Assembly: GCA_050486285.1 (NCBI GenBank)
Contig: JBJHCZ010000019.1
Location: 1 to 60,878 of the forward strand
Direction of reading: 5' to 3'
Length of the DNA: 60,878 nt
Origin: JAITWN01 sp050486285
GTDB lineage: Bacteria; Pseudomonadota; Gammaproteobacteria; SZUA-140
The number at the start of each line of letters is the position of its first letter. Position 1 is the first letter of the stretch. Below are positions 33,991 to 43,818 of this stretch, piece after piece. The notes under the pieces are model-generated. The model saw only the letters and a program-made list of their open reading frames with translations, was not told the DNA's origin and made no database searches. The position numbers were made by a program, and so were the translations under genes.

Positions 33991-36450
33991 TCAGAAGATC
34001 TGTTCCGGCGGCGGTGATCCGCCGCGCCCGCGGTCGGCGTCGCCGCCGCCCGGGCCGCGCGCGGCGGCATGCTGCCGCGGCACGTGTTCCGCCTGGAAGG
34101 TCTCGAAGATGCCGTTCGACTGGTTGCTCGGGGCGAGCAGGCCGCTGTCGGGGTCGATCCTGACCGTGATCAGGCCGGGCGGACGGGTCAGGGGCGCTTC
34201 GGCCACGCCGCGCAGCGCCTCCCTCATGTAGTCTATCCACATCGGCAGCGCGGCGCGGCTGCCGGTTTCCCCGCTGCCCAATGATTGTGACTGGTCGAAA
34301 CCGACCCAGCTGATCGCGACGACGTCGGCGTTGTAGCCGGCGAACCAGGCGTCGCGCAGGTCGTTGGTGGTACCGGTCTTGCCGGCGAGGTCGCTGCGCC
34401 CGAGCTGGCGCGCGCGCACCGCGGTACCGCTCTGGATCACGTCGCGCATCATCGAGGTCATCAGATAGGCGTTCTGCGGCGAGATCACGCGCGGCGCCGG
34501 CGGCAGCCGGGGAGCCGCCTCGGTCACCTCGTCATCCGGGTCCGCGTCGAGGGCGGCGACCACCGGACGCAGGCCGGCGTCGGGCTCAGGCTCGCAGTCG
34601 GGACACACTGTCTCGGGCGTCGCCTCGTAGACCAGTTCGTCGTTGTGGCCGGTGATGCGGCTGATGAAATACGGCCGCACGCGGTAGCCGCCGTTGGCGA
34701 AGACGGCATAGGCCTCGGCGAGCTGCAGCGGCGTCACCTCGCCGCTGCCGAGCGCCAGCGACAGATCGCGCGGCATCTGGCGGCCGTCGAAGCCGAAGCG
34801 GGTCATGTAATCAACCGAATAGTTGATGCCGATCGCCCGCAGCAGGCGGATCGACACCAGGTTGCGCGAGTTCATCAGGCCGACGCGCAGCCGGGTCGGG
34901 CCGAAGAATTCGCCGCTGTAGTTGCCGGGGCGCCAGGTGCTCTCAAGCCCCGGGTCGTCGAACACGACCGGCGCGTCGTTGATGATCGACGCCGGGGTGT
35001 AGCCCTGTTCGAGCGCCGCCGAGTAGATGAACGGCTTGAAACTCGAACCCGGCTGGCGCGCCGCCTGGGTGACGCGGTTGAAATGGCTGCGGCGGAAGTC
35101 GTAGCCTCCGGCCAGCGCGGTGATCGCGCCGTCGTGCGGGTCCAGCGCGACCAGCGCGCCGTCGACCTGCGGTATCTGCGCGAGTCGCCAGGCCTCGCCC
35201 TCGCCGGGCGTGACGCGCACGATGTCGCCGGGCGCGAGGATATCGGCGGCCGTGCGCGGCACCGGCCCGCGGCGGCTGCTGTCGATATAGCGGCGCGCCC
35301 AGGACATGCCGTCCCAGTCGATCTCGATGGTCTCGCCGTTCGCCAGCTTCGCGCGGGCGCTGCGTTCCTCGAGGCCGATCACCAGCGCCGGCGCGAGTCC
35401 GCCGATCGTCGTTATCCGGGCAAGGCGCTGGGTGATCGCCGCCTCGTCCTCGAATTTCGACAGATCCGCCTTCTGTTCCGGGCCGCGCCAACCGTGCCGG
35501 CGATCGTAGTCGTGCAGGTTGCGGCGCAGCGCCGTCACCGCGGCGTCCTGCCGTCGCGAGTCGATCGTCGTCCAGACCTTGAACCCCTCGGTATAGGCAA
35601 GCTCCTCGCCGTAGCGCGCAACGACCTCGGCGCGCGCCATCTCGGCGACGTATTGGGCGTCCATCTCCAGCGCAAGGCCGTAGAGACGGGCGTCATCCGG
35701 GGTTTCGATCGCGGCGCGGAAGGATTCCTGGTCTATATGGCCGAGTTCGCGCATGCGCCGCAGTACGTAGTTGCGGCGGATCACCGCGCGCTCTACGTCG
35801 GCGATCGGGTTCGCCCGCGACGGCGCCTTCGGCAGGCCGGCGATCATCGCCATCTGCGCGAGGGTCAACTGGTCGAGCTCGACGCCGTAGTAGGTCTGGG
35901 CGGCCGAAACGACGCCGTAGGCGCGGTTGCCGAGGTAGATCTTGTTCAGATAGAGCTCGAGGATCTCCTCCTTGCTGAGCTGGTGCTCGATCTTGAGCGC
36001 GAGGTAGATCTCGCTGAGCTTGCGCATGTAGGTCTTGTCGCGGCTCAGGAAGAAGTTGCGGGCGACCTGCATCGTGATCGTGCTGCCGCCCTGGGTGCGC
36101 TCGCGGGTGCGCGCGAGATTGATCGCGGCGCGCAACAGGCCCTGGTAATCGACGCCGGGATGCTCGAAAAAGCGGTCGTCCTCGGCCGACAGGATCGCCT
36201 TGACCATCAGGTCGGGGGTGTCGGCATAGCGGACCGGGGTGCGCTTCATTTCGCCGAATTCGGCGATCAGGCGGCCGTCGGCGCTGTAGACCCGCATCGG
36301 CACCTGCATGCGGATGTCCCGCAGGGCCTCGATCGACGGCAGGCCGGGGGCGACGACGATATAACCCACCACGGCCGCTGCGGCGCCCAGGGCTGCCAGG
36401 CCGCCAAGGCCGATCAAGCCCGTCAGGATCAGTTTGCGGAAAAAATTCAT
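33991..36450 (-). CDS. mrcA: Penicillin-binding protein 1A, bifunctional
   Basis: An 819-residue class A PBP. A short cytosolic start and one membrane helix (about residues 8-30) anchor it. The glycosyltransferase domain (about 55-230) has EDDRFFEHPGVDYQGLLRA and the GGSTITMQVARNFFL motif. An OB-like insert follows. The transpeptidase domain (about 420-740) has the SxxK motif in QPGSSFKPFIY, SRN in LMNSRNLVS, and KTGT in AGKTGTTNDLRDAW. It polymerises and cross-links peptidoglycan. The gene is divergent from pilM, the arrangement found in Pseudomonas and many relatives. Confidence 0.95.
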   Translation of the reverse strand: MNFFRKLILTGLIGLGGLAALGAAAAVVGYIVVAPGLPSIEALRDIRMQVPMRVYSADGRLIAEFGEMKRTPVRYADTPDLMVKAILSAEDDRFFEHPGVDYQGLLRAAINLARTRERTQGGSTITMQVARNFFLSRDKTYMRKLSEIYLALKIEHQLSKEEILELYLNKIYLGNRAYGVVSAAQTYYGVELDQLTLAQMAMIAGLPKAPSRANPIADVERAVIRRNYVLRRMRELGHIDQESFRAAIETPDDARLYGLALEMDAQYVAEMARAEVVARYGEELAYTEGFKVWTTIDSRRQDAAVTALRRNLHDYDRRHGWRGPEQKADLSKFEDEAAITQRLARITTIGGLAPALVIGLEERSARAKLANGETIEIDWDGMSWARRYIDSSRRGPVPRTAADILAPGDIVRVTPGEGEAWRLAQIPQVDGALVALDPHDGAITALAGGYDFRRSHFNRVTQAARQPGSSFKPFIYSAALEQGYTPASIINDAPVVFDDPGLESTWRPGNYSGEFFGPTRLRVGLMNSRNLVSIRLLRAIGINYSVDYMTRFGFDGRQMPRDLSLALGSGEVTPLQLAEAYAVFANGGYRVRPYFISRITGHNDELVYEATPETVCPDCEPEPDAGLRPVVAALDADPDDEVTEAAPRLPPAPRVISPQNAYLMTSMMRDVIQSGTAVRARQLGRSDLAGKTGTTNDLRDAWFAGYNADVVAISWVGFDQSQSLGSGETGSRAALPMWIDYMREALRGVAEAPLTRPPGLITVRIDPDSGLLAPSNQSNGIFETFQAEHVPRQHAAARGPGGGDADRGRGGSPPPEQIF

Positions 36451-36492
36451 AGGGTACGCCAGTTTCCGGTCACGGATAAGAATGGCGACCAG

Positions 36493-36520
36493 TTAACAAA
36501 ATTCCAGCCGGAAGTATAAA
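36493..36520 (+). promoter_or_regulatory. Candidate promoter of the pilMNOPQ operon
   Basis: TTAACA (36493-36498) and TATAAA (36515-36520) lie 16 bases apart in the mrcA-pilM gap. The predicted start would give a leader of about 125 bases to pilM. Confidence 0.45.
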
Positions 36521-36654
36521 ACTTTTTCAGACAACGGACGATAACAGGCGTTGAGTAAGCGGACTACGTTAGACGCAGGCCCCGTGCGTCGGGTTCCCGG
36601 GAAATCGATCTCCGCGGGATCCGTTAAACCGAACACCACTCGATGGAAGTCGCC

Positions 36655-37725
36655 ATGCTTCAGTTGCTTAACAGAGCGCCCACGGCCCTGATCGGGCTCG
36701 ACATCAGCTCCACGTCGGTGAAATTGCTCGAATTGGGCCAGAGCGGCGGCCGCTTCCGGGTCGAAAGCTACGCGGTGGTGCCGCTGCCGCAGAATACCGT
36801 CGAGGAAAAGAGCATCGCCGACGTCGATGCGGTCGGGGCGGCGATCAAGCGCGCCGTCAGCAAGGCCGGCACCCGGACCAAAAACGCCGCAGTGGCGGTC
36901 GCCGGCTCGGCGGTCATCACCAAGATCATCTCGATGCCGGACACCCTGTCGGACGAGGAAATGGCCGATCAGCTCCAGCTCGAGGCCGATCAGTACATCC
37001 CCTACCCGATGGAGGAGGTCAATCTCGATTTCGAGGTACTCGGGCCGTCGGAGAAGCAGGAAGGCATGGTCGACGTGCTGCTGGCGGCCTCGCGCAGCGA
37101 GAACGTGGACATCCGCGTCGCCGCGCTCGAGCTCGGCGGACTCAGCGCGAAGATCGTCGACGTCGAGGCCTTCGCGATGGAGGCCGCGTTCTCGCTGCTG
37201 TCGAACCAGCTGCCGGACAACGGCATCGGCAAGACCATCGCGGTCATCGACATCGGCGCGACGATGACGACGCTCAGCGTCTCCCACGATTTCAAGGTCA
37301 TCTATACCCGCGAGCAGGTCTTCGGCGGCAAGCAGCTCACCGAGGAGATCATGCGTCGCTACGGCCTGTCCTATGAAGAGGCCGGGCTGGCGAAAAAGCA
37401 GGGCGGCCTGCCGGACAATTACGTGCCGGAGGTGCTGCAGCCGTTCAAGGAGGCGATGGCCCAGCAGGTCAGCCGCTCGCTGCAGTTCTTCTTCTCGTCG
37501 AGCCAGCATAATACCGTCGATCACATCGTCCTGGCCGGCGGCTGCGCCGCAATCCCGGGCGTCGACGCCCTGATCGAGGACAAGGTCGGCATCACCACCT
37601 CGGTCGCCAACCCGTTCGCGAACATGTCGCTGACCTCGCGCATCAGTCCCGAGGGCATCCGTTCCGATGCCTCGTCGCTGATGATCGCCTGCGGACTTGC
37701 CCTGAGGAGGTTTGCAGACCGATGA
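36655..37725 (+). CDS. pilM: Type IV pilus assembly protein PilM
   Basis: A 356-residue cytosolic actin-like ATPase-fold protein. Its start, LIGLDISSTSVKLLELGQSG, is the phosphate-1 region, and AVIDIGATMTTLSV, the phosphate-2 region, lies near residue 200. The C-terminal VLAGGCAAIPGVDALIEDKVG is the adenosine motif. PilM binds the N-terminal tail of PilN and links the inner-membrane alignment complex to the pilus motor. ATG at 36655 is favoured by a GGAAG upstream and by the usual family start; an ATG 12 bases earlier is possible. Its stop overlaps the pilN start by 4 bases. Confidence 0.94.
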   Translation: MLQLLNRAPTALIGLDISSTSVKLLELGQSGGRFRVESYAVVPLPQNTVEEKSIADVDAVGAAIKRAVSKAGTRTKNAAVAVAGSAVITKIISMPDTLSDEEMADQLQLEADQYIPYPMEEVNLDFEVLGPSEKQEGMVDVLLAASRSENVDIRVAALELGGLSAKIVDVEAFAMEAAFSLLSNQLPDNGIGKTIAVIDIGATMTTLSVSHDFKVIYTREQVFGGKQLTEEIMRRYGLSYEEAGLAKKQGGLPDNYVPEVLQPFKEAMAQQVSRSLQFFFSSSQHNTVDHIVLAGGCAAIPGVDALIEDKVGITTSVANPFANMSLTSRISPEGIRSDASSLMIACGLALRRFADR

Positions 37726-38300
37726 CACGCATCAATCTCTTGCCCTGGCGCGAACTGCGGCGGAAGGAGCAGCAGCGCCAGTTCATCTCGATCGCCGCCG
37801 GCGCCGTGCTGCTGATGGGCGCGGTGATGGTGTACGTCCATCTGCACATGAACGCGCTGATCGAGGAACAGAACCTGCGCAACAAGTTCCTGCAGGACGA
37901 GATCGTCAAGGTCGAGCAGAAGATCGCCGAGATCCGTACCCTCGAGACGAAGAAACAGCAGCTGCTCGCGCGCATGGACGTGATCCAGCAGCTGCAGACG
38001 CGCCGTCCCGAGATCGTGCATATCTTCGACGAACTGGTCAGGGCGATGCCTTCCGGCATGTACCTGACCGGCATCTCGCAACGCGGCAGCACCGTCGTCA
38101 TCGAAGGCGCGGCGCAGTCGAACGCGCGGATCTCCGCGCTGATGCGGAATCTCGACGGCTCGGACTGGTTCAACGATCCGAAGCTGGACGTCATCGAGGC
38201 CGATGCCAGGGACCAGGCGCGGGTGAGCCGGTTCAAGCTCACCGTCAACCAGGTCAGGATCGGCGCTGACGAAGACAAAATGAATTCGGAGCGCATATGA
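37722..38300 (+). CDS. pilN: Type IV pilus assembly protein PilN
   Basis: A 192-residue inner-membrane protein. The N-terminal MTRINLLPWRELRRKEQQRQF is the conserved PilM-binding tail (INLLPWR). One membrane helix follows (about residues 22-42), then a coiled coil (about 45-90, EEQNLRNKFLQDEIVKVEQKIAEIR) and a ferredoxin-like periplasmic domain (about 95-185). It forms heterodimers with PilO. The gene overlaps both neighbours by 4 bases, consistent with strict translational coupling. Confidence 0.94.
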   Translation: MTRINLLPWRELRRKEQQRQFISIAAGAVLLMGAVMVYVHLHMNALIEEQNLRNKFLQDEIVKVEQKIAEIRTLETKKQQLLARMDVIQQLQTRRPEIVHIFDELVRAMPSGMYLTGISQRGSTVVIEGAAQSNARISALMRNLDGSDWFNDPKLDVIEADARDQARVSRFKLTVNQVRIGADEDKMNSERI

Positions 38301-38959
38301 ACCTGAACATCGATCTTGCGCAGCTGCGAAACATCGATTTCAACGATGTCGCTCGCTGGCCCAAGCCGGTCAAGATCGCCGCGGTCGTGCTGATCTGCGC
38401 CGCCGTGCTCGGCGCCGGCCTGTGGTTCGACACCCGCGCCCAGCTCGACACCCTGGAGTCGACGCGCAACAAGGAAAACTCGCTCAAGTCGGAGTTCATG
38501 GCCAAGCAGAACAAGGCAGCCAGCCTCGACGCCTATATCGCGCAGATGGAAGAGATGCGTCGCTCGTTCGGCGCGATGCTGCGCCAGTTGCCGAGCCGGA
38601 CCGAGGTCGCCGAACTGCTGGTCGACATCTCGCAGACCGGCATCGAGAACGGCCTCGAATTCGAGCTGTTCAAGCCGGAGAACGAGCGTCCCGCCGATTT
38701 TTATGCCGAGCTGCCGATAAAGATCAAGGTCTCCGGCGGCTACCACGATTTCGGCCGCTTCGTCAGCGATGTCGCGACCCTGCCCCGGATCGTCACGCTG
38801 CAGGACTTCACGATCGGCCCTGCCAGCCAGTCGTCCGGCGGCCGCAATGCAGCGGCGCGCGGACCGGCCGCGCACGGCGGGTTGGTCATGGAAGTCACCG
38901 CGAAGACCTATCGCTATCTCGACGAGGAAGAACTGCTGGACGGAGGTGAACAGAAGTGA
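38297..38959 (+). CDS. pilO: Type IV pilus assembly protein PilO
   Basis: A 220-residue inner-membrane protein. It has a short cytosolic start (NIDLAQLRNIDFNDVARWPKPVK), one membrane helix (about residues 27-45), a coiled coil (about 48-95) and a periplasmic ferredoxin-like domain (about 105-215) with the family sequence VAELLVDISQTGIENGLEFELFKP. It pairs with PilN and connects to PilP. It overlaps pilN and pilP by 4 bases each. Confidence 0.93.
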   Translation: MNLNIDLAQLRNIDFNDVARWPKPVKIAAVVLICAAVLGAGLWFDTRAQLDTLESTRNKENSLKSEFMAKQNKAASLDAYIAQMEEMRRSFGAMLRQLPSRTEVAELLVDISQTGIENGLEFELFKPENERPADFYAELPIKIKVSGGYHDFGRFVSDVATLPRIVTLQDFTIGPASQSSGGRNAAARGPAAHGGLVMEVTAKTYRYLDEEELLDGGEQK

Positions 38960-39504
38960 GCGCATCGAAACAACGTCGCGTCCCGCCCTGTCGCCTGATC
39001 GCCGTCGTCTCCGCGGCGCTGCTGCTGGCCGCCTGCGGCGACAGCGGCGTCTCCGATCTGAGGACCTTCGTCGAGGAGGCCAAGCAGAAGCAGGGTCGCA
39101 TCGATCCGCTGCCGGAATTCAGGCCGGTCGAGTCTTTCGTCTATAGCGCGCACACGCGCAAGGATCCGTTCATGTCGTGGAGTTCCGACCCGGCCAGTAT
39201 CGTGGCGGAGCGCAGCGACAACGGCGTCCGTCCCGACGTCAACCGCAGCCGGGAAGTCCTCGAGGGCTATCCGCTGGATACGCTGCGGATGATGGGCGCG
39301 CTGGAGTTCCAGGGCGTCCGCTGGGGGCTGGTGCGGGCGCCGGACGGCATCGTCTATCGCGTCAGGCAGGGCAATTACATGGGGCAGAACTACGGGAAGA
39401 TCCAGTCGATCAGCGACAGCAAGCTGATGCTGACCGAGATCGTACCTGACGGGCTCGGGGGATGGGAGGAGCGCAACGCGTCCCTCGCCATCAGCGAGCA
39501 GTGA
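38956..39504 (+). CDS. pilP: Type IV pilus assembly lipoprotein PilP
   Basis: A 182-residue inner-membrane lipoprotein with signal peptide and lipobox LAAC (Cys27), an extended linker that binds PilN/PilO, and a C-terminal beta domain (about residues 95-178, LDTLRMMGALEFQGVRWGLVRAPDGIVYRVRQGNYMG) that contacts PilQ. The start is a GTG overlapping the stop of pilO. Confidence 0.93.
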   Translation: MSASKQRRVPPCRLIAVVSAALLLAACGDSGVSDLRTFVEEAKQKQGRIDPLPEFRPVESFVYSAHTRKDPFMSWSSDPASIVAERSDNGVRPDVNRSREVLEGYPLDTLRMMGALEFQGVRWGLVRAPDGIVYRVRQGNYMGQNYGKIQSISDSKLMLTEIVPDGLGGWEERNASLAISEQ

Positions 39505-39527
39505 CCCCGCAACGGAGGATGTGGAGC

Positions 39528-41687
39528 ATGGTTACCCCGGGTATCAGCCACCAACAGGATCGGATACGGCATATGGCGCAAATCACCACCAGCGGAATCG
39601 ACCGCTTCTTCGGCAAGGCATGGTTGCTGGCAGCCGCGCTGCTGCTGACCGCGGCGGTTGCGCCGGCGCATGCCGAGGGCCAGCACCTCGAGGCCTGGGA
39701 CTTCGCCGCCCTGCCCGGCAACAAGGTCCAGATCAGGCTCGGTATCGCCGGCGTGGCGGAGCCGAACATGCTGTCCTTCACGATCGACAACCCTGCGCGC
39801 ATCGCGCTCGATTTCCCCGGCACCACCAGCGGCGTGCCGCGGCAGAAGACCGTCAACGTCGGCGTGGTCCGCAGCATCAACGCCGTCCAGGCCGGCAACC
39901 GTACCCGCGTGGTGCTGAATCTCGACCGCATGGTGCCCTACGAGACCCGCATCGAGGACGGCAACGTCTATGTCATCGTCGAAGGCGCCGCGACACGCGT
40001 CGCCCAGGAGCACAAGTCGGAATTCACGATGGGCGACGCCTCCGCGCAGACACGCGCCGGTCGACAGATCGCCAATATCGATTTCAATCGCGGCCTGCAG
40101 GGCGAGGGCCGCGTCCTTGTGACGCTGCCGGACGTCAATACCCCGGTCAATGTCGAACAGGCCGGTCGGCGCATTACCGTCGACTTCATGAACGTGCGCC
40201 TGCCGGAAGACCTCAAGCGCCGCATGGAGGTCGTCGATTTCGCGACGCCGGTCACCCGCATCGACAGCTTCCCGGACGGCGACAATACCCGCGTCGTGAT
40301 CCTGACCGAGGGCCTGTTCGAGCACCTTGCCTACCAGTCAGATCGCACCTTCACGATCGAGGTCAAGCCGATCACCCAGGCCGAGCGCGAGCGCCAGCAG
40401 AAAGAGGAGTACACCGGCGAGCGCCTGTCGCTGAACTTCCAGGACATCGAGGTCCGCGCGGTGCTGCAGATCATCGCCGACTTCACCGGCATGAACATGG
40501 TCAGCAGCGACTCGGTGCAGGGCAATGTCACGCTGCGCCTGCACAATGTGCCGTGGGACCAGGCGCTCGACATCGTGCTGAAGAGCCGTGGCCTCGGCAT
40601 GCGCCAGGTCGGCAATGTCATCATGGTTGCGCCGGCCACCGAGATCGCCGCGCGCGAGAAGCAGGAGTTCGAATCGCGCCAGCAGCTCGATGATCTCGCG
40701 CCGCTGCACTCCGACCTGATCCAGGTCAACTACGCCAAGGCCGAGGACATGGCCGCGTTGCTCAAGGCGCGGGAAAACTCGATGCTGTCGGATCGCGGCA
40801 ACGTCACCGTCGATCTTCGCACCAACACGCTGCTGGTCCGTGATACCGCCGACAAGCTGACCGACATCCGCAACCTGATCACCAGGCTCGACATTCCGGT
40901 CAGGCAGGTGCTGATCGAGTCGCGCGTCGTCGTCGCCAATGACGACTTCAGCCGCGATCTCGGCGCGCGCCTCGGCACGACCGGTGTCCGCAGCCACCGC
41001 TCGGGCGGCATCATCGGCACCTCCGGCTCGCTCGCCGGCACCGGACAGATGGTCGACAGCGCGCCGCTGCCGGTCAACTTCCCGAGTCTCGACAACCGCC
41101 TCAACGTCAACCTGCCGGCCTCGAATGCGTCCGGTACGCCGGCGAACTTCGCGCTGGCGGTGCTCGGTTCGGACTACCTGATCGATCTCGAGCTGTCGGC
41201 GATGCAGGCCGAAGGCCGCGGCGAGGTCATCTCGACGCCGCGCGTCATCACCTCGAACCAGAATGAGGCGCGTATCCAGCAGGGCGTCGAGATCCCGTAT
41301 CTGACCGCGGCCTCGAGCGGCGCGACGACCGTCCAGTTCAAGGAGGCCGTGCTTGGCCTCACCGTCAAGCCGCACATCACGCCGGACGACCGCATCATCC
41401 TCGACCTCAAGGTCAACAAGGACAGCGTCGGTCAGGTCTTCCAGGGCGTGCCCAGCGTCGATACCCGCGAGGTCATGACCCAGGTGCTGGTCAACAACGG
41501 CGAGACCGTCGTACTCGGCGGCATCTACGAGCAGGAGCGTTCCGAGGGCGTCAACAAGGTGCCGTTCCTCGGTGATCTGCCGATCATCGGCGCGCTGTTC
41601 CGGCAGAGCAGCCGTGTCGACAGCAAGAACGAGCTGCTGATCTTCGTCACGCCGAAGATCCTCAAAGACACGCTGACGATGCGCTGA
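39528..41687 (+). CDS. pilQ: Type IV pilus secretin PilQ
   Basis: A 719-residue outer-membrane secretin. A signal peptide ends near AHA before EGQHLEAWDF. Two AMIN domains follow (about residues 60-290), then the STN/N0 domain (about 320-370, LSLNFQDIEVRAVLQIIADFTGMN), an N1 domain, and the secretin core (about 470-715), with VISTPRVITSNQNEARIQQGVEIPYLT and NNGETVVLGGIYEQE. It forms the gated ring through which the pilus passes. Two starts are plausible: 39528, which has GGAGG upstream, and 39573, which gives a more typical signal peptide; the first is listed. Confidence 0.94.
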   Translation: MVTPGISHQQDRIRHMAQITTSGIDRFFGKAWLLAAALLLTAAVAPAHAEGQHLEAWDFAALPGNKVQIRLGIAGVAEPNMLSFTIDNPARIALDFPGTTSGVPRQKTVNVGVVRSINAVQAGNRTRVVLNLDRMVPYETRIEDGNVYVIVEGAATRVAQEHKSEFTMGDASAQTRAGRQIANIDFNRGLQGEGRVLVTLPDVNTPVNVEQAGRRITVDFMNVRLPEDLKRRMEVVDFATPVTRIDSFPDGDNTRVVILTEGLFEHLAYQSDRTFTIEVKPITQAERERQQKEEYTGERLSLNFQDIEVRAVLQIIADFTGMNMVSSDSVQGNVTLRLHNVPWDQALDIVLKSRGLGMRQVGNVIMVAPATEIAAREKQEFESRQQLDDLAPLHSDLIQVNYAKAEDMAALLKARENSMLSDRGNVTVDLRTNTLLVRDTADKLTDIRNLITRLDIPVRQVLIESRVVVANDDFSRDLGARLGTTGVRSHRSGGIIGTSGSLAGTGQMVDSAPLPVNFPSLDNRLNVNLPASNASGTPANFALAVLGSDYLIDLELSAMQAEGRGEVISTPRVITSNQNEARIQQGVEIPYLTAASSGATTVQFKEAVLGLTVKPHITPDDRIILDLKVNKDSVGQVFQGVPSVDTREVMTQVLVNNGETVVLGGIYEQERSEGVNKVPFLGDLPIIGALFRQSSRVDSKNELLIFVTPKILKDTLTMR

Positions 41688-41773
41688 TACCGGGCGAGAC
41701 GACGACCATGACGATCAAAGACACGATTCCGGCCGCCGCCGGCAGCAGATCCGCAGAGGAAGGGATACGGGCG

Positions 41774-43708
41774 ATGTGGAGCAGAATAAAGCTGGCGATT
41801 GTGGCACTCGCAGCGATCGCGCTCGGCGCGACGCTGGCGGCATGCAACAGCGAGGACGGATTCTTCGGTCCTGGCAACGGCCCGGCCGGTACGAACGCGG
41901 CGGCATCGATCACGCTGCTGGCGAGTTCTACGCAGCTGGGATCCAGTCCGACCGCCTCGGTGACGATCACCGCGATTGTCAGGGACGGCAACAACAATCT
42001 CCTGTCCCAGGTGCCGGTTGCGTTTACCGCCAGCAGCGGCGCGCTCGAGCTGCCGCCGGCCGGCGGCGAGGGAACTCAGCCGGTGACCAACGCCTCGGGC
42101 CAGGTCAGCGCAGTGCTGACCACCGGCGGAGACTACACGAACCGCACGATCACCGTCGGTGCGACCAGCGGCGGGGTTTCCGGGACCGTAACGATCAATG
42201 TCACCGGCACTTCGCTCGCGATCAGCGGCGAGAATTCCGCGACCATCGACGACCAGCTGAGCCTGGTGATCGTGTTGACCGATTCCTCGGACAATCCGAT
42301 CGCCAATCGCACCGTGACGGTCAGTTCCGCCCTAGGCAATCCGCTGAGTGCATCGACGCTGACGACCAATGCCTCCGGCCAGGTCCAGGTCACCGTGACC
42401 GCGAGCAACCCCGGCAGCGACACCATCACCGCAAGCGCCCAGGGCGCCACGGCAGGCCATAGCCTCACGATCTCGGGCGACCAGTTCCAGCTGACCACGC
42501 CGGCAGCGGGCGCGAATCTCGTGATCAGTCAGTGCATACTCGTCCAGGTCAACTGGTTACAGGATAACGTCGCGGTCAGCAACGAAGCGGTCAGCTTCTC
42601 GACGACGCGCGGAACGCTGTATTCCGACGCCGGTTGCACCAACCCCGCGACCTCGGATGATACCGATGGCGCCGGCACTGCGAGCCTTTATATCAGGTCC
42701 AGCAATGCCGGTCCTGCCACGATCACCGCTTTCGTGGCGGGCGGTCCCTCGACCAGTCGCGCCGTCAACTTCATTGCGACCGTACCGGCCAGCATCACCC
42801 TGCAGGCCAGCCCGACGACGATCGGTCCGAACAACGGCGCGCAGTCGAACCAGCAATCAACGATCACCGCGATCGTGCGCGATGCGAACAACAACCTGGT
42901 CGCGGGCAAGGTAGTCCGCTTCTCGATCATCGCCGACAACAGCGGCGGTTCGCTGTCGACCGCAACCGCGACGACGGACAACCTCGGCCGCGCCTCGACG
43001 AGTTACATCTCCTCGTCGGCCACGACCGCGAAGGACGGTGTCGTCATCCGTGCCGAGGTCGACGAGAATACCGCGATCAATGCCACGGTAGCGCTGACGG
43101 TCGCCCAGAGTCCGCTGTTCGTGCGCCTCGGCACCGGTAATCTGATCGAAAACGTCGGCCAGACGCAGTATGACAAGAAGTACACGGTGATCGTGACTGA
43201 CGCCAACGGCAACGCCGCCGCGGGCGCGAACGTCAACCTCTCGGTGACGTCGGTGTCGTATACCAAGGGCAGCTATGTCTATGACGGGACGTCCTGGGTC
43301 ATGACCGCCTATGACAACAATTTCGTCGCCCTGCTTGGCGAGAACCCGCAATCGACGGCCAATCGCTGTGCCAGCGAGGACCTGAATGAAAACGGCATCC
43401 TGGATCCGGGCGAGGACATCAACCAGGACGGACAGCTGACCCCCGGCAACGTCGTCTCCGTGCCGACCACGGTCACGACCGGCGCCTCCGGTACTTTCGA
43501 GTTCAGCGTGATCTACCCGCGCCAGTACGGCAACTGGACACGCGTCAGGCTGTCCGCGACGACGTCTGTTGCCGGCACCGAGTCGATCGACAGCGTGACC
43601 TTCTGGCTGCCGGTCGCTGCCGCAGACCTGACCAACGCCAACGTAGCGCCGCCGGGCATGCCGAGTCCGTTCGGCATGATCACCGGAGACTGCTCGACGA
43701 CCGACTGA
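41774..43708 (+). CDS. Lipoprotein with tandem bacterial Ig-like (Big_1/invasin-type) domains
   Basis: A 644-residue predicted lipoprotein with lipobox LAAC (Cys24). Cys24 is followed by at least four Ig-like repeats, marked by recurring phrases such as VTITAIVRDGNNNLLSQVPV, STITAIVRDANNNLVAGKVV and YTVIVTDANGNAAAGANVNL. These are Big_1-type domains of invasins/intimins. Near residue 540 there is a calcium-loop-like DLNENGILDPGEDINQDG. ATG at 41774 is chosen because it begins the signal peptide; an upstream in-frame ATG at 41708 would add 22 polar residues. It sits between pilQ and aroK, where most relatives have no gene. A surface or periplasmic adhesin or scaffold role is inferred. Confidence 0.8.
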   Translation: MWSRIKLAIVALAAIALGATLAACNSEDGFFGPGNGPAGTNAAASITLLASSTQLGSSPTASVTITAIVRDGNNNLLSQVPVAFTASSGALELPPAGGEGTQPVTNASGQVSAVLTTGGDYTNRTITVGATSGGVSGTVTINVTGTSLAISGENSATIDDQLSLVIVLTDSSDNPIANRTVTVSSALGNPLSASTLTTNASGQVQVTVTASNPGSDTITASAQGATAGHSLTISGDQFQLTTPAAGANLVISQCILVQVNWLQDNVAVSNEAVSFSTTRGTLYSDAGCTNPATSDDTDGAGTASLYIRSSNAGPATITAFVAGGPSTSRAVNFIATVPASITLQASPTTIGPNNGAQSNQQSTITAIVRDANNNLVAGKVVRFSIIADNSGGSLSTATATTDNLGRASTSYISSSATTAKDGVVIRAEVDENTAINATVALTVAQSPLFVRLGTGNLIENVGQTQYDKKYTVIVTDANGNAAAGANVNLSVTSVSYTKGSYVYDGTSWVMTAYDNNFVALLGENPQSTANRCASEDLNENGILDPGEDINQDGQLTPGNVVSVPTTVTTGASGTFEFSVIYPRQYGNWTRVRLSATTSVAGTESIDSVTFWLPVAAADLTNANVAPPGMPSPFGMITGDCSTTD

Positions 43709-43725
43709 TCCGGTATTCTGTCGCC

Positions 43726-43752
43726 GCGGGGCAGACCTTGGGTCTGCCCCGC
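43726..43752 (+). terminator. Hairpin terminator after the Ig-like lipoprotein gene
   Basis: A perfect 12-base-pair stem (43726-43737 with 43741-43752) closes a 3-base loop and is followed by a pyrimidine-rich TTCCTTTCC tract. The U-run is imperfect. It probably separates the pil unit from aroKB. Confidence 0.7.
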
Positions 43753-43818
43753 TTCCTTTCCGCCGTCCTTTCCGTATCGCCGGTTGTACCCCCGGTGTAT
43801 CTCCGCCTACCATAAGGC

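Noticed and set aside
34645..36519. Plus-strand open frame of 624 codons opposite mrcA
   Set aside because: It is antisense to PBP1A with all catalytic motifs and shows only a low-complexity GC-driven composition.
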